Of a DNA stretch of 64,000 nucleotides, positions 1 through 12,400 are shown one piece after another. Under the pieces are notes generated by a model that was not told where the DNA came from, did no database searches, and saw only the letters and a program-made list of their open reading frames with translations. Position 1 is the stretch's first letter, and every line of letters starts with the position of its first letter. Made by a program: the position numbers and the translations under genes. Origin of the DNA: Glandiceps talaboti (Eukaryota > Hemichordata > Enteropneusta > Spengelidae); NCBI RefSeq assembly GCF_964340395.1, contig NC_135554.1, positions 25,510,592 to 25,574,591 on the forward strand. Reading direction: 5' to 3'.

Positions 1-1501
1 TTCAAGATAAACAACTAAACTCAACAAAAGAAAGTAGAGGTGAGCCACCATTATTGATTCTCATTCCTATGGACATTGGAAAATAGGAAGGATTAGTTCA
101 TTTTGAATTTTGAATGCTAAAGTAGACATTATTAACAGAACTAAAGATAATTTACAGTAGTATAGTAAAAGCAAAAAATGTGTTAATATGCATAATGTGT
201 GTTTCACTTATTGTCTTTGCTACTGTCAGTAAATAATTTAGCTGTCCAGAAATAATGTCTGGTATCCAAAAAGGATAAAATGAAGATGCCAATATTTTTT
301 TGAATTTAGTGAAGCTCTGATTGATTCACTGATTAGTTGTTTCAGAGGCTTTTACTTGGAAATTTTGGTTTTGTGACTGTGTGTATTTACAGTTGTCATG
401 TGACAAAAATAAACACAGCACTGGAGAATATGACAATTATTTTGAATGTTCATTTCATAACCTTTCTAGTGGTATATAACATGCATGTACAAAATCGAAA
501 TTCTAAACATCATCTTACAATGAAGTAGACACACGAGATACTACATGAAAAGGTCTCCCATTACCCTATCAATACCATATCTTAGTAATTGTATAGTAAC
601 TATTTTCTCAGAAAAGGGGGGAATCTGTAAATATGTAAAATAACAGTAACATTTCTCTTTTTTCATCAATTTGCAGGAAAACAAACATGGTATACATAGG
701 AATAAACCATTATATCTACCAACTTGTACAAGTGGAGATCATGTCGCATAGTATTTATAATGGAAGTTCCTTTTGGCCTACACACCAGTTGATCCTCATA
801 ATAAATGCCAAACAATGAATTTACCAACAAACTTAACAGCCCATGTAGCCCTAACTTCAGTGTGTTTTCCTTTGTTTTCATAATAGTATTATTTGCTTGT
901 AAAGACTTTCTTTCTTGCAATTCAAAAAGAGAGGGTGTCAAAAGGCAAAGCAAGTCTTTCCTTCAATATATTGAGTAACTTCTCTCTAGCCATTGAACTG
1001 TTTTTCATAACTGAACATTGTGTGGTGATATCCTAAAGCAGCTACTTACGAGAGTACTTTTACTTCATAGTATTTTATCTGTAGTAATGAAATGTAAATG
1101 TCTGATTATTTTATGTGATGTACTGGTAATTCATACAAGATGTACTCGTCAGTGCAATAATTAGTATTTTAATTATGCATACTTTACATTGGATTGAAAC
1201 TATTATATTGTTGCAAAACTCACTATCAACACTATTTGCATAAAACTTGCTAGGTTTTTTTGTTTTATGTATATTTTTGTCTAGTGTGAAAGAGAACTTA
1301 AATCTCGGTCTGTTACTTTATGTGTTTTTCCTTAATGAGAAGGGGGCTCAGAAGCTGTAAATTCATTGTATAGTTTTAGATACTGCCAATAATATAATTA
1401 TTTTTTAATCAAAATTTTCCTTGCAGAAGGACTGTTGTTACGAATACCTTCAGGACTTTTTGATTGCTTGGAGAGACTTGTCATCGATTATTTCTGCCAA
1501 A

Positions 1502-1767
1502 ATTTTGTGTGTTACAGATATCTCCAGCCTTCTGGAGTAGCAGTAGGGGCCAGTCATTGTAGGGTAGATACAAGGAGTGAAATGATTATTTTGTGTGTTA
1601 CAGATATCTCCAGCCTTCTGGAGTAGCAGTAGGGGCCAGCCATTGTTGGGTAGATACAAGAAATGAAGTGACTATTTTGTGTGTTACAGGTATCTCCAGC
1701 CTTATAGAGTAGCAGTAGGGGCCAGTCATTGTAGGGTAGATACAAGAAGTAAAGTGATTATTTTGTC
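1502..1767. repeat. 86-bp tandem repeat, three copies
   Basis: Units start at 1502, 1588 and 1674 with attttgtgtgttacag, and the motif begins again at 1760. Each unit contains ccagccttctgg and a gggtagatacaag segment. The copies are nearly identical. A possible plus-strand acceptor (ttttccttgcag, ending 1426) lies just upstream. Confidence 0.9.
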
Positions 1768-1850
1768 ACTGATTATTTACTGAAAGATTTCAAAGCATTG
1801 CAATAATGGGATAGTTATAATGAATTCTCAGGTGTTCCTTATTTGTTTTC

Positions 1851-2410
1851 TTCCAAATCATGACAGTTCCCTGACAAGTTCTTCCAAATCATGACAGTTC
1901 CCTGACAAGTTCTTCCAAATCATGACAGTTCCCTGACAAGATCTTCCAAATCATGACAGTTCCCTGACAAGTTCTTCCAAATCATGACAGTACCCTGACA
2001 AGTTCTTCCAAATCATGACAGTACCCTGACAAGTTCTTCCAAATCATGACAGTTCCCTGACAAGTTCTTCCAAATCATGACAGTACCCTGACAAGTTCTT
2101 CCAAATCATGACAGTTCCCTGACAAGTTCTTCCAAATCATGACAGTTCCCTGACAAGTTCTTCCAAATCATGACAGTTCCCTGACAAGTTCTTCCAAATC
2201 ATGACAGTTCCCTGACAAGTTCTTCCAAATCATGACAGTTCCCTGACAAGTTCTTCCAAATCATGACAGTTCCCTGACAAGTTCTTCCAAATCATGACAG
2301 TTCCCTGACAAGTTCTTCCAAATCATGACAGTTCCCTGACAAGTTCTTTCAAATCATGACAGTACCCTGACAAGTTCTTCCAAATCATGACAGTACCCTG
2401 ACAAGTTCTT
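1851..2410. repeat. 31-bp minisatellite, about 18 copies
   Basis: The unit is ttccaaatcatgacag plus ttccctgacaagttc. Copies differ mainly by a T/A change (agttccc or agtaccc), so the array is young. Confidence 0.95.
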
Positions 2411-2859
2411 GTGAGATGTGTTCCAAAATTCTATTTTCGATCAAACATTGAAAAGACTTTCAAATAACCCCAACACAATTTTTATAATTCCTTGTCAAAA
2501 TAATTGTCAACTAAAAATTGTGACAATTTGTGGTTTGAATATTTAGCAAATACACAAATAATTGACATTTGTAATATGATTATCTGGAAATTTTCGCTAA
2601 AGACTTATTTTACGCTTAGTTCGTTAGAAAACAAAAACATAAGATAAGTAGTGACTAAAATGCCTTTTTATACATGAACACAATGTACCAGTCTGGTAAT
2701 TAGTAAAAATTAGTCGTTTGAAGCGGAGAACTGTAAAATCCCACAATTTTCTAGTAGTGATAATATCTAGGTTTACAGTATGCTGTATAGCACTATGTAG
2801 TGTCACCACACTGCAAATACAACAGAACAAGTGTATACGTATGGATGATGTACAATTTT

Positions 2860-3376
2860 GTGATTTTGACACTTGTAAGGTCAAGTTCAAAAGTGTGATT
2901 TTGACACTTGTAAGGTCAAGTTCAAAAGTGTGATTTTGACACTTGTAAGGTCAAGTTCAAAAGTGTGATTTTGACACTTGTAAGGTCAAGTACAATAGTG
3001 TGATTTTGACACTTGTAAGGTCAAGTTCAAAAGTGTGATTTTGACACTTGTAAGGTCAAGTTCAAAAGTGTGATTTTGCCACTTGTAAGGTCAAGTTCAA
3101 AAGTGTGATTTTGCCACTTGTAAGGTCAAGTTCAAAAGTGTGATTTTGACACTTGTAAGGTCAAGTTCAAAAGTGTGATTTTGCCACTTGTAAGGTCAAG
3201 TTCAAAAGTGTGATTTTGACACTTGTAAGGTCAAGTTCAAAAGTGTGATTTTGACACTTGTAAGGTCAAGTACAATAGTGTGATTTTGACACTTGTAAGG
3301 TCAAGTTCAAAAGTGTGATTTTGACACTTGTAAGGTCAAGTACAATAGTGTGATTTTGACACTTGTAAGGTCAAGT
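2860..3376. repeat. 35-bp minisatellite, about 15 copies
   Basis: The unit combines gtgattttgacacttg and taaggtcaagttcaaaa. Variants are gcc for gac and tacaata for ttcaaaa, alternating in a pattern suggesting higher-order duplication. Confidence 0.95.
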
Positions 3377-3732
3377 ACACATGTAGTAAGCACTACCTGT
3401 AGTGGGGCAGAAATGTCAATAAATTGCACATGGGTAAACATGGATAAGTATTGTATATGTATCCCTATATGACCTACTCTAAGAGTACTACCTTATTTTG
3501 AAATATAATTAGAAACTTTCTAGAAACTAGGGCTCATACGTTTAATTAAGACTCCCTAGGCAATGGACTTTTTCCTACTCTACAATTATCATTTTAAAGG
3601 AATAATAAAACATACACCCAATCCTATTATTTCCTTGTCCAACCATTAATATATTTTGTCAAATGAATATTAATTTACCCAAATATGAGGTGTAGGGGTG
3701 AAAATTGGGCGTATGCAAATGAGTAAACTTGT

Positions 3733-4060
3733 GTGCATATATGCAGAGGTGGCCTTGGAACCTGGAAGGGACTGTCTGCATATATGCAGACATGGCCTGG
3801 GAACCTGGAAGGGACTGTATGCATATATGCAGACATGGCCTGGGAACCTGGAAGGGACTGTCTGCATATATGCAGACATGGCCTGGGAACCTGGAAGGGA
3901 CTGTCTGCATATATTCAGACATGACCTGGGAACCTGGAAGGGACTGTATGCATATATGCAGACATGGCCTGGGAACCTGGAAGGGACTGTCTGCATATAT
4001 GCAGACATGACCTGGGAACCTGCAAGGGACTGTATGCATACATTATATGCAGACATGGCG
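3733..4060. repeat. 43-bp minisatellite, about 7.6 copies
   Basis: The unit has a palindromic gcatatatgc, then agacatggcctggg and aacctggaagggact. Because 43 is not a multiple of three and no unit carries a stop in several phases, reading frames stay open on both strands; these are not genes. Confidence 0.95.
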
Positions 4061-4400
4061 TTGTAAGATTCAAGTTTTAAAGTAGCCAATATACTGATGA
4101 AAACCATTTTGTCAATTTCTACCTATACACGTATTTACAAACACAATACACTGTAGAAAGTAAAACATTTCTACGTCATTACTGGTGGTGCATGAATGTG
4201 TCATATGTCAACCTATCCAACTTTCATAGAAACATGTAGACAAATAACAAAAACAAACAAATGCATGTGTTCTCAAGAATGTCTTCTTTTTTTTTTTTTA
4301 TTTCCACCATAAAATACATTGTATAATCTGCAATAAAATCAGGAAATAAACCCCAAATACTGGAATATTCTGGTATTTTGTAAACTGTTTTTATGTTCAG

Positions 4401-4469
4401 CTACTAGTATTTGACCAGGCTGAAGCAGCAGTTGAAACATTCACAGTACAAACAAGAGAATTTGAATGA
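4401..4469 (+). CDS. Weak plus-strand terminal exon candidate
   Basis: Follows a good acceptor (ctgtttttatgttcag). It reads 22 residues, VFDQAEAAVETFTVQTREFE at its C-terminal end, then TGA. Composition is protein-like, but no upstream partner exon is secure and no family is recognised. Confidence 0.2.
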   Translation, partial: LLVFDQAEAAVETFTVQTREFE

Positions 4470-4905
4470 GATGTCCACAATACAAATAACAAATGCAAAA
4501 GTCTTGATCCCAATTCCATCTCTGCATAGCTAGAAGTCAGCATGAGGCACCAATACATGAAAAAAGATATAAAATTCATATGCACTCTTTGTAAAGGAAG
4601 TCCAGAAGTCTGGGTTTAAGATAAACATTGTTAAATTAAGTATATTTGTTGAAAAGTGATTACAGTAAAATTCAGTTTTGTGTACATCTTTAAATCCCTT
4701 CCTAATGGTTTGACACTGCCTTCTTGAGTCGGGGGAAATTACAATATCAACATATTAATACTAGAGTTGTGAGGAGATGGTGCAGTTATCATAGCAAGCA
4801 CTTAGTTTTGCATGGTAAAGGTGCTGAATGCTTTCCAATGCATAAACTTTACAACAGATCACATCTACTACTGTTTTTGTTGTCACAAGTACATATCTGT
4901 TCCAG

Positions 4906-5960
4906 CCTACATGGTTTTGGCTGAATACTTAGTCAAACATGGATCTACAGGTATGCATATAAATGAAGTGAAATGTAAGCTAGTGAAATGTAAACATAGT
5001 CACGTGTCTAGATATTCAGGCTAAAACGCTAGCTGGCATACATCTATCCTGCATACATACAGGTATGCCTTCCGTTGAATTGCAGCCAGTAGTTTGGTAT
5101 TGAAAACTAACAGGCATCTTGTCCTGATCTGAATTTGACAGTACCAAACTTGGCCTTGCTATGATTGAATTCTAACACACCGTCTACATCTCTCATATGT
5201 TATACATGCCAGACATAATCCATATACAATAGGGATTTATGGGCATAATCCATACATAAAAAGTAACTATACTTGATGACAGACAGTCTAGTTTTAGTAC
5301 TAAAGCCTCCTAGGACTCAGTTTATCTAAGTACCATAACTAAATAACTTACAAAAAGTACTTTTCAATCAAATCACAAAACAAAAATTCATTGATAATAT
5401 TTGAAGTCAGTAAAAAATAACATACCAAATGTATAACACACTGAACAAAACATTTACCCTTGTGTGTTGTTGGAATGATAAATATCTTTTTTTTTGTTTA
5501 AAAATAAAATGCAAGTGGCAGCTGACAGTATAGTGAATGTACTTACAAAGTCTTAGCACTGAACATAAGATAATTCTTTATTTTACAAAATCAATGGTCA
5601 GCATAATTGACCAAATACACTCTTTTGTATCAGTGACATGATTCACTGAGTAATAATATAACTTTCAACTTCATAGTTGGGTATCAAACCAAGAGGCGTG
5701 AGTATGTACTTTAAATACTATGCCATAATGTGTACAATGCTTGTGCTGACATTATTAAACACAGCTGTATATTAACATGTTGCATCATTATTTTTTTGAT
5801 ATGGCAAATGAAGGCTTTATCAGGTGGCATGGATATGGGTTCTGTGCTTGGAGATCAAAGCAGTGGCATTTCAAGTGTTACATACAGTAGACAGTCTACA
5901 AATAGTTTGTACACGAGGACCAAGAAAGAGTCCAACAAGGTAAAGGGCGAGATATTATAG
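4906..5960 (+). CDS. Weak plus-strand exon pair, product unrecognised
   Basis: Two segments join in phase: 4906-4950 (acceptor tgttccag, donor gtatgc; reads YMVLAEYLVKHGST) and 5824-5960 (acceptor gctttatcag; reads GMDMGSVLGDQSSG... SLYTRTKKESNK). The second either ends in TAG at 5,960 or splices at AAG|GTAAAG (5,940). The S/T/R/K-rich second part looks like a cytoplasmic tail, but no family is recognised. These could be the 3' end of a gene entering from the left, convergent with YTHDC1. Confidence 0.25.
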
Positions 5961-5999
5961 CATAACACAGACTTTAAACATATTTCAGATAATGATTGT

Positions 6000-6274
6000 G
6001 CTATCAGTCATCCAGTATAAATATCTTTCACATAGCACTATCAACATTTAGACAAATTAAATGCTATGCTTCTGAAAATGATTTGAAATTGTACTCTAGC
6101 AAACATTTAATGACAAAAGTTTTAATACTGGGGCCTGGTGAACTGACTTGAAATTGTGTTCAGGTAAAATTAATACAAGTTCCCCCTAAAGGTCTTGCAG
6201 GCTGACTTAAAAATTGTACTCTTGACCAAAACAAAAAGAAAGTTCACATTTAGGCATAGAAATCAACTTAGAAT
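6000..6274. other. Intergenic, nothing recognisable
   Basis: Between the weak plus-strand candidate and the YTHDC1 3' end. It is AT-rich, with loosely similar phrases such as ctgacttgaaattgt recurring about every 60-70 bp, too degenerate to call a repeat. Confidence 0.4.
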
Positions 6275-6677
6275 TTTATTCTACACAAAACATAGTTCGC
6301 AATCAGGCCTGGAGAAATAATAATCTGAACAAACCACTACAAGTGAATTCTCATGCAAGGACCTTAGAGAACCAACCTGACATGGACCCTGATAACGTCC
6401 TTTCGACTACAGTATTTGCGTTTTAGATGGTATTTGTATCAACTTGAAAAAAACTGCTTTGATCTTTCCGTATAACCCCCCTTTTTGCACACCTTCTTGT
6501 CATAAGTATCAAATTACAAGTGCTCTCTGAAATATTGTACAACAATCATTTAAACAGCATGATTTACTTTCTCCAACATCAGATGAAGAGAAATACTAAA
6601 ACACTACACTTATAAACTCTCTGAATTGCAAAAATAACTACATACACTGGCATTGCACCAATATTTATATTTTTAAA
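6275..6677 (-). other. YTHDC1: YTHDC1 3' UTR with candidate poly(A) signal
   Basis: Non-coding sequence after the TAA. The first AATAAA on the minus strand is at 6,275-6,280, giving a 3' UTR of about 0.4 kb. Another AATAAA lies at 5,577-5,582; if used, the transcript would overlap the plus-strand exon candidate at 5,824-5,960. Confidence 0.4.
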
Positions 6678-9408
6678 TTATCTACGACTGTATCGGCTAC
6701 TGCTACTTCCTCCGCTACGACGACTTTCACCGCCCTGTGTTCTACGTACAAAATCATCACATGCTACTGCATGAGATCTGGAATCGTAACTCTGTGAAAA
6801 AGATAAAGAAAAGAAAAAAATGATAAATAACGACAGGCGAAGAAGAAAAGTTACCTCAGCAAACTATGAACCCACATAATACACTTCTTTATTTTTCACA
6901 AGGTTTGTTTGAGGTATGTTGACAGTATTTAAAAACCTGACAAAGTGAATTTGAAAAGCATGACAGTTGTGGTCTTAACCAGAGCATTGACAACAACGGG
7001 GAAAGGGTTGACCTGCAGATAAGAAATCTGCATTACATATCTGATGAAAATTTCTGTTTTTTGTTTCAACACTACCACAGCAGGGAAAGAGCACTTTGCC
7101 TAGTCTAGCTGTTAGACTCCTTAGGCTCTTCTGCTTACTGTAAAGGTAACTGAAGGTCACTACTAAGGGTGTTAGCCTGCCTAGACATAGGTACTCATGA
7201 CATGTGAGCTTTATTCAGCAACCCCCAAAGCATAGATCCAAGGTCTTACTACAAGTTAGACTACACTTTGCCTTGCATGGTAAAGATCAAGGCTGATTGG
7301 ATCGTTGGCACTAACACATTACAATCACTATTATTTACAAGGTATTGTGACCAATACATACCAGCCTTCTGTCTCTATCTCTTTCTCTCTCTCTATCTCT
7401 CCTGTCCCTATCTCGGTCTCGGTCTCTGTCTCTGCTCCTGGGAGGTGGTGGAGGTGGTGGTGGTGGATATGCATCTAAGTGACGAGGTAATGGTGGGGGT
7501 GGGGGACCTTGATGTGACATCATGTAGTGATGGGGTGCATCCATTCCATAAGGCCGCTGAAAACCAACAACACAACACTTTATTTACAAGCCAACAGGTG
7601 GCTGAAAACACAAGACATCATTTTGACGGATCCAAGCAAATATGCAAATAATTTTGGAAAGAAATTACAATATATACATACATACATGTTTTTGTCTCTT
7701 TGCTGAACAGAATCATTTACCAAGAACAATATATATTTCCACCAGATTCTACCTTCTTAGTCTTACTTACCAAGGTTCTAAAACCTCATCAAACACACTG
7801 GCTGCTACTTAACAGTACAATTTCTATCTGTCAAAACTTTAGTCTGTGTCAATTTGGATCAATTTTCAAGTCAAGATATAGTCCTCTCGTGGCCAAATTA
7901 TACTTTTCTCTTTCTACACCTCAAACACCATCACATTAACATGCATACTGGACTTAACACTCACCATGTCTGCATAGGGGTTCATTGGCATCGCTGGTGG
8001 TCTGGCAACATGAAATTCTCTCATATAATCTAAGTACGACTACAAAATAAAAATATGACAAAACAAGTTAGTAATGTTGAAAGTGTGAGTGTGACTGCTT
8101 ACCACACACAGATGGTAAGTAACCGATTGTGTGTGGTACATACTTTTTATCATAATATAAAAGATACCAGCAATATATCAAATTATAAACCTCTGTTGCA
8201 GCCTACTTTTAATATCGATATCTTTACCATGCAAGAACAAGAAGTGGCCAGGCTCCATTCACTTTTTTGAAACGATTTTCTTGTCTCTCACCCACACCAC
8301 TAAATTTCTTTACTTTTCTATCAGTTATTGTACTTTCTCTCCTTTCTTGTGGGGAATAAGGATACAACAGTGATAAGCTTTTGAATGGATGTTGGTTTAA
8401 TTAATTATAATCTCAGTGGGACAGCTCTCTGAAAGCTAGTTCCATAAATATGCAGTGTTGCTGTTTTGGGACTTCCAATGTTAACACTATCTTGATCATA
8501 GGGTGATTATATCTGCACAACAGAGGAACTGCTATCACCCATTTGTGTAAATCTACCACATTGAGTGACAATAGTTTGAGGTTGTATTTATCTTCAACCG
8601 ATTATCAGAGTTGTAAAATTAAGTGCACTTACCCCGTTTATCATAACCTCCCTTCTTACACCGTAACCTCGCCTACAAAGAAAACACAAACCAATTTCAG
8701 TACGTCTTATTTTCTGACACTCAAAGGGTTGCAAATATCACTGCCCCTGACATGAGTTTATCAATGCATGCATTTGTCTCTACAAGCTCTACTCAACCTA
8801 TTAAAACTAGGAAACACCATGTTACCCAGTCACTATTTCTTTGAATACAACGATAATTTTTAGGACATCAACTGCATCCTCACACTTGATATGATTATCT
8901 TCAAAAACATACAGAGATAACCTATATTGTTATCAGTTTTGGTGAAAGATTGCAAAGGTTTTACTCTATGGACAATAAAGTTATATTAAATTGAACACTA
9001 ACCTGTCATTTCTATGTCCATAACCTGGCAAAGGAAGCAAGAAAACCAAGATTTATACAATGTACAAATTCACAATACTTACTACAGTATACATTGCTAC
9101 AAAGAGTTAATAAGTCAGATTTGTTGTGCCTACTGTAAAAGATTTGTTGATTTATATTAATGAACTGCAGACAGTGATTGTGCACACATGCCCCCCACCC
9201 CACAATATTTGGTATACTCTGACTGTAGATAAGGAGGGGGTTCCTTGGTAGGGCTGCCATTATTGTTTACAGAACTACTTGAAATAAAATAAGTTAAATA
9301 CAAAAAAAGGAAAAGTAGACAATTGCAGATATATCTGCTGTGTTTGCTGTCAATCACTGTGGTAAGCCTCCGGTAGGTGGGCAGGTGTGTCTGTGTGTGT
9401 GTGTGTGT

Positions 9409-9483
<75 letters not shown>

Positions 9484-12400
9484 CATGATCAGTGTTTACA
9501 GTTCATTGAGGCAAGTCATTTAAGTCCTACAAGTCAAAATAGCCATTACATGGCTTGAAGATTCCTTTATGGTCACTCTGTGTCTGTAACTATAGTGATA
9601 CATGTATATGGAATTGACAATCCATTCCCTTATCTATTTCAATCTTTTAGGCACACTTCTAATACTGCTAGGTTGACCCTTTCACATTATGAAAACACAC
9701 AGAATCAGCAAATTTGAATTGTTGTTTCTATTGGCATTATCATAACTTTAGATATTGCTGGAAGTTGGGTTGTCAATAAATGGGAAACCAATATGTGGCA
9801 CAACTATCATAAAAAAAAATTGAAAAAAACAAACAATTCAGAGACAAATATTGTAAAACTGGTAAATTTTCATCTCACATTATAGCATAAGCTCTCATAT
9901 TATAATTGTTTTAAAAGAAAAATGTAAACGCAGTGATGTTTCTTTTTAAAATCTACATATGTTACAGCGTTACAACCAAATGTTCATTTTGACAAGAAAC
10001 ATTCTATGTATGGTGATGTCTGTCTGACTTGTCAGTTTTAGAAGTTGAAAACTTTCTGCACACAGACAGATTGGTGCCTAAAAGGTTGAAAGAGTGTCAT
10101 AACATTAATGTATTCTAAAACACCTAGGAATGTTTATTGCTACAGGCTGAGAGATTGAATTGCAGAGTGAAACTAATATCCATAACACCTAGGTAAAGAG
10201 ATTACACTGTGTGTCGTGTTCATTTACAGCAAGTGTACTATAAATAACACTTTATTTGTAAAATCTTTATTTGGGTGTTACAGGTTGTAAATTTACTCAA
10301 AGTGGAATGTTCATTGCTACATCCTGTTACAGTGAATTTCACAATACTGTTCAGCTTTTCTGTTTGATACAACCATGCAGAAACTGTATATACCACACTT
10401 CAATACCAAGATTGCATTTTTTGCTACATTTAGTCTAAATGAAATAAAACATTTAAATGTATTGCAACTCCATGCAGACATTCAAGCACCAATGTTTTTC
10501 TTAGTATCAAACACCTGCTGAAGGACACATAAAATGTCCTTTGCAGTGTTCATTTGATGCCTGCATGGTGGCATAGGTAGTTCATTTCACTTAGACAGAA
10601 TGTTGCAAGAATCTGTACTCATTCAATCTTGCTATAAAGTGTAGCATCTGCAGTTTCTTATTGGTTTCTGTGTGGTTGTATTAAACAGGAACGCTGAACA
10701 GTATTGTGAAATTCGCTGTATATTACTACATGTACACTGATATGATGTTGAAGTCACTTTGTCCTTAATTTCTCATTATTTTCTTTGTTATCTTATTCTT
10801 TTCAAACTCACTAATAAATTTTCAGCATGGCAATTTGTGTCTAATCATGAGTGACAATCATTTCTGCAACACTCCAGTGAGGAGTTCTGCTTGTCAGTAA
10901 ACTTCCAAACATGGCTGTAGTAAGCAATGTATTTGTTGAGCCCAGCATTTGTGAAGCCCTACCCACAAGACTTTGACATCATCTCTAAGTATATGTAATG
11001 TGTCTACATCCACCAATATTAACAACTATGTCCACAGCACACTGTCTTATCATCCAATAGTTCTTCCTTTACTTAAACTGATTCTTAGGAACCATGACAA
11101 CTACAGAGAAGTGCTTGTCATCTTGTGAAAAAATATTACAGAAGTAATCATTACACAGGATAAACCATTGTTGTGACAAGACAAAATATTGGAATTTACA
11201 CTAAATCAAACACTTTACAAAGATAATGTGAAGTATTCACATGAACATCTAGTAACTGAGTAAGAACTAACATACACTGTACAACCATGTACATAGTTGT
11301 TTGGTAGATGAATTCCCATTACAAACATATACATATATAGGCACATGGTCCAGATCTGAATTTTGGAGCATTAATTTGATTTTATATGAAGACTGTATGT
11401 TATTCTACATATCAGCAGTAGTAAGTAGGGCAGCTAAAGCATCAGATTTAGGTACACACTAAATGAACAGTTCATTGACATAGTAAATTCAAGCTGGCAA
11501 TGATACTAGAATTGTAGACAATCTGTACATGACTGATAGACTACACGATTTGTTGTTGTTGACACTTCTTTTAACCATAAGCTAGATTCAAAATAATGGC
11601 ATTTTAATCATCTCAGACAAAGGATTTGAAGCCTTGGGCAAGTGGTTTTAAAAAGTGCTTAAGCTTGCCCTGAGGGACAAGTAGAATTTCTCACGATTAT
11701 TGACCATAGATCACTACTCTACTGTGTGTATGTAGGCTGTAAAAATATCCACATTGTGGACAAGTACATTTTGATGGAGACTCGGGTATCTTTTATTCTA
11801 TAGTTGTCCAGTGGGCAATATGTTTTTTTTCTTCATTATTTCGACCCCTGATAAAGCTAAACACTGGTAATGGGTGAGTGCACACGGTGACAACTCTTTG
11901 ACAGTAAGGACTGTACAAGCAGTGACCATGATCATTTGTAAGCAGAATAACATAATATAATACTTCATATAGAACCAAATAACATGGAAAATACTCAGAT
12001 CAGGACTGTGCCCTTTCAAAGAACAATTCTACTGTTGAAATGTATTGAACAACCTTCTCGTGAATAGTCATCCCTGCGTCTCTTGCGCCGTGGTTCAATC
12101 AGGTCATCTCGACCTCTACGACGTCTGCTAGTAGAGATGAAAACATCAGAAGTGAACATGGTTGCCCCACTGAAAAGTCAAGAAACATAGTCTCATCAAA
12201 AGCATTACAACAAATCCATCAGTCCAGTTTTAACACACAACAACAAAAACTTGGTCCTGTGGAGAGTAGGATTCCTGTTTAGTACCAACATACAACATGA
12301 TATCATTCTTACACTGAGCGAGTTCAAACGAAATTAATTGAATGGTTTTTGTCCTTCCTGATTTTTGTGAAATGTTTTTTTTGGGATGCGAGAACACTGG

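Noticed and set aside
1851-3376. CRISPR-like regular repeats
   Set aside because: Units are contiguous tandem copies with no unique spacers, in an intron-rich animal sequence.
3659-4107. Frames over 120 codons on both strands with ICRHGLGTWKGL-type repeats
   Set aside because: They come from the 43-bp minisatellite, which lacks stops in several phases; several frames and both strands are equally open.
9157-9558. Frames rich in Thr-His or Cys-Val
   Set aside because: Translation of the (TG)n microsatellite; the same applies at 59,762-59,995.
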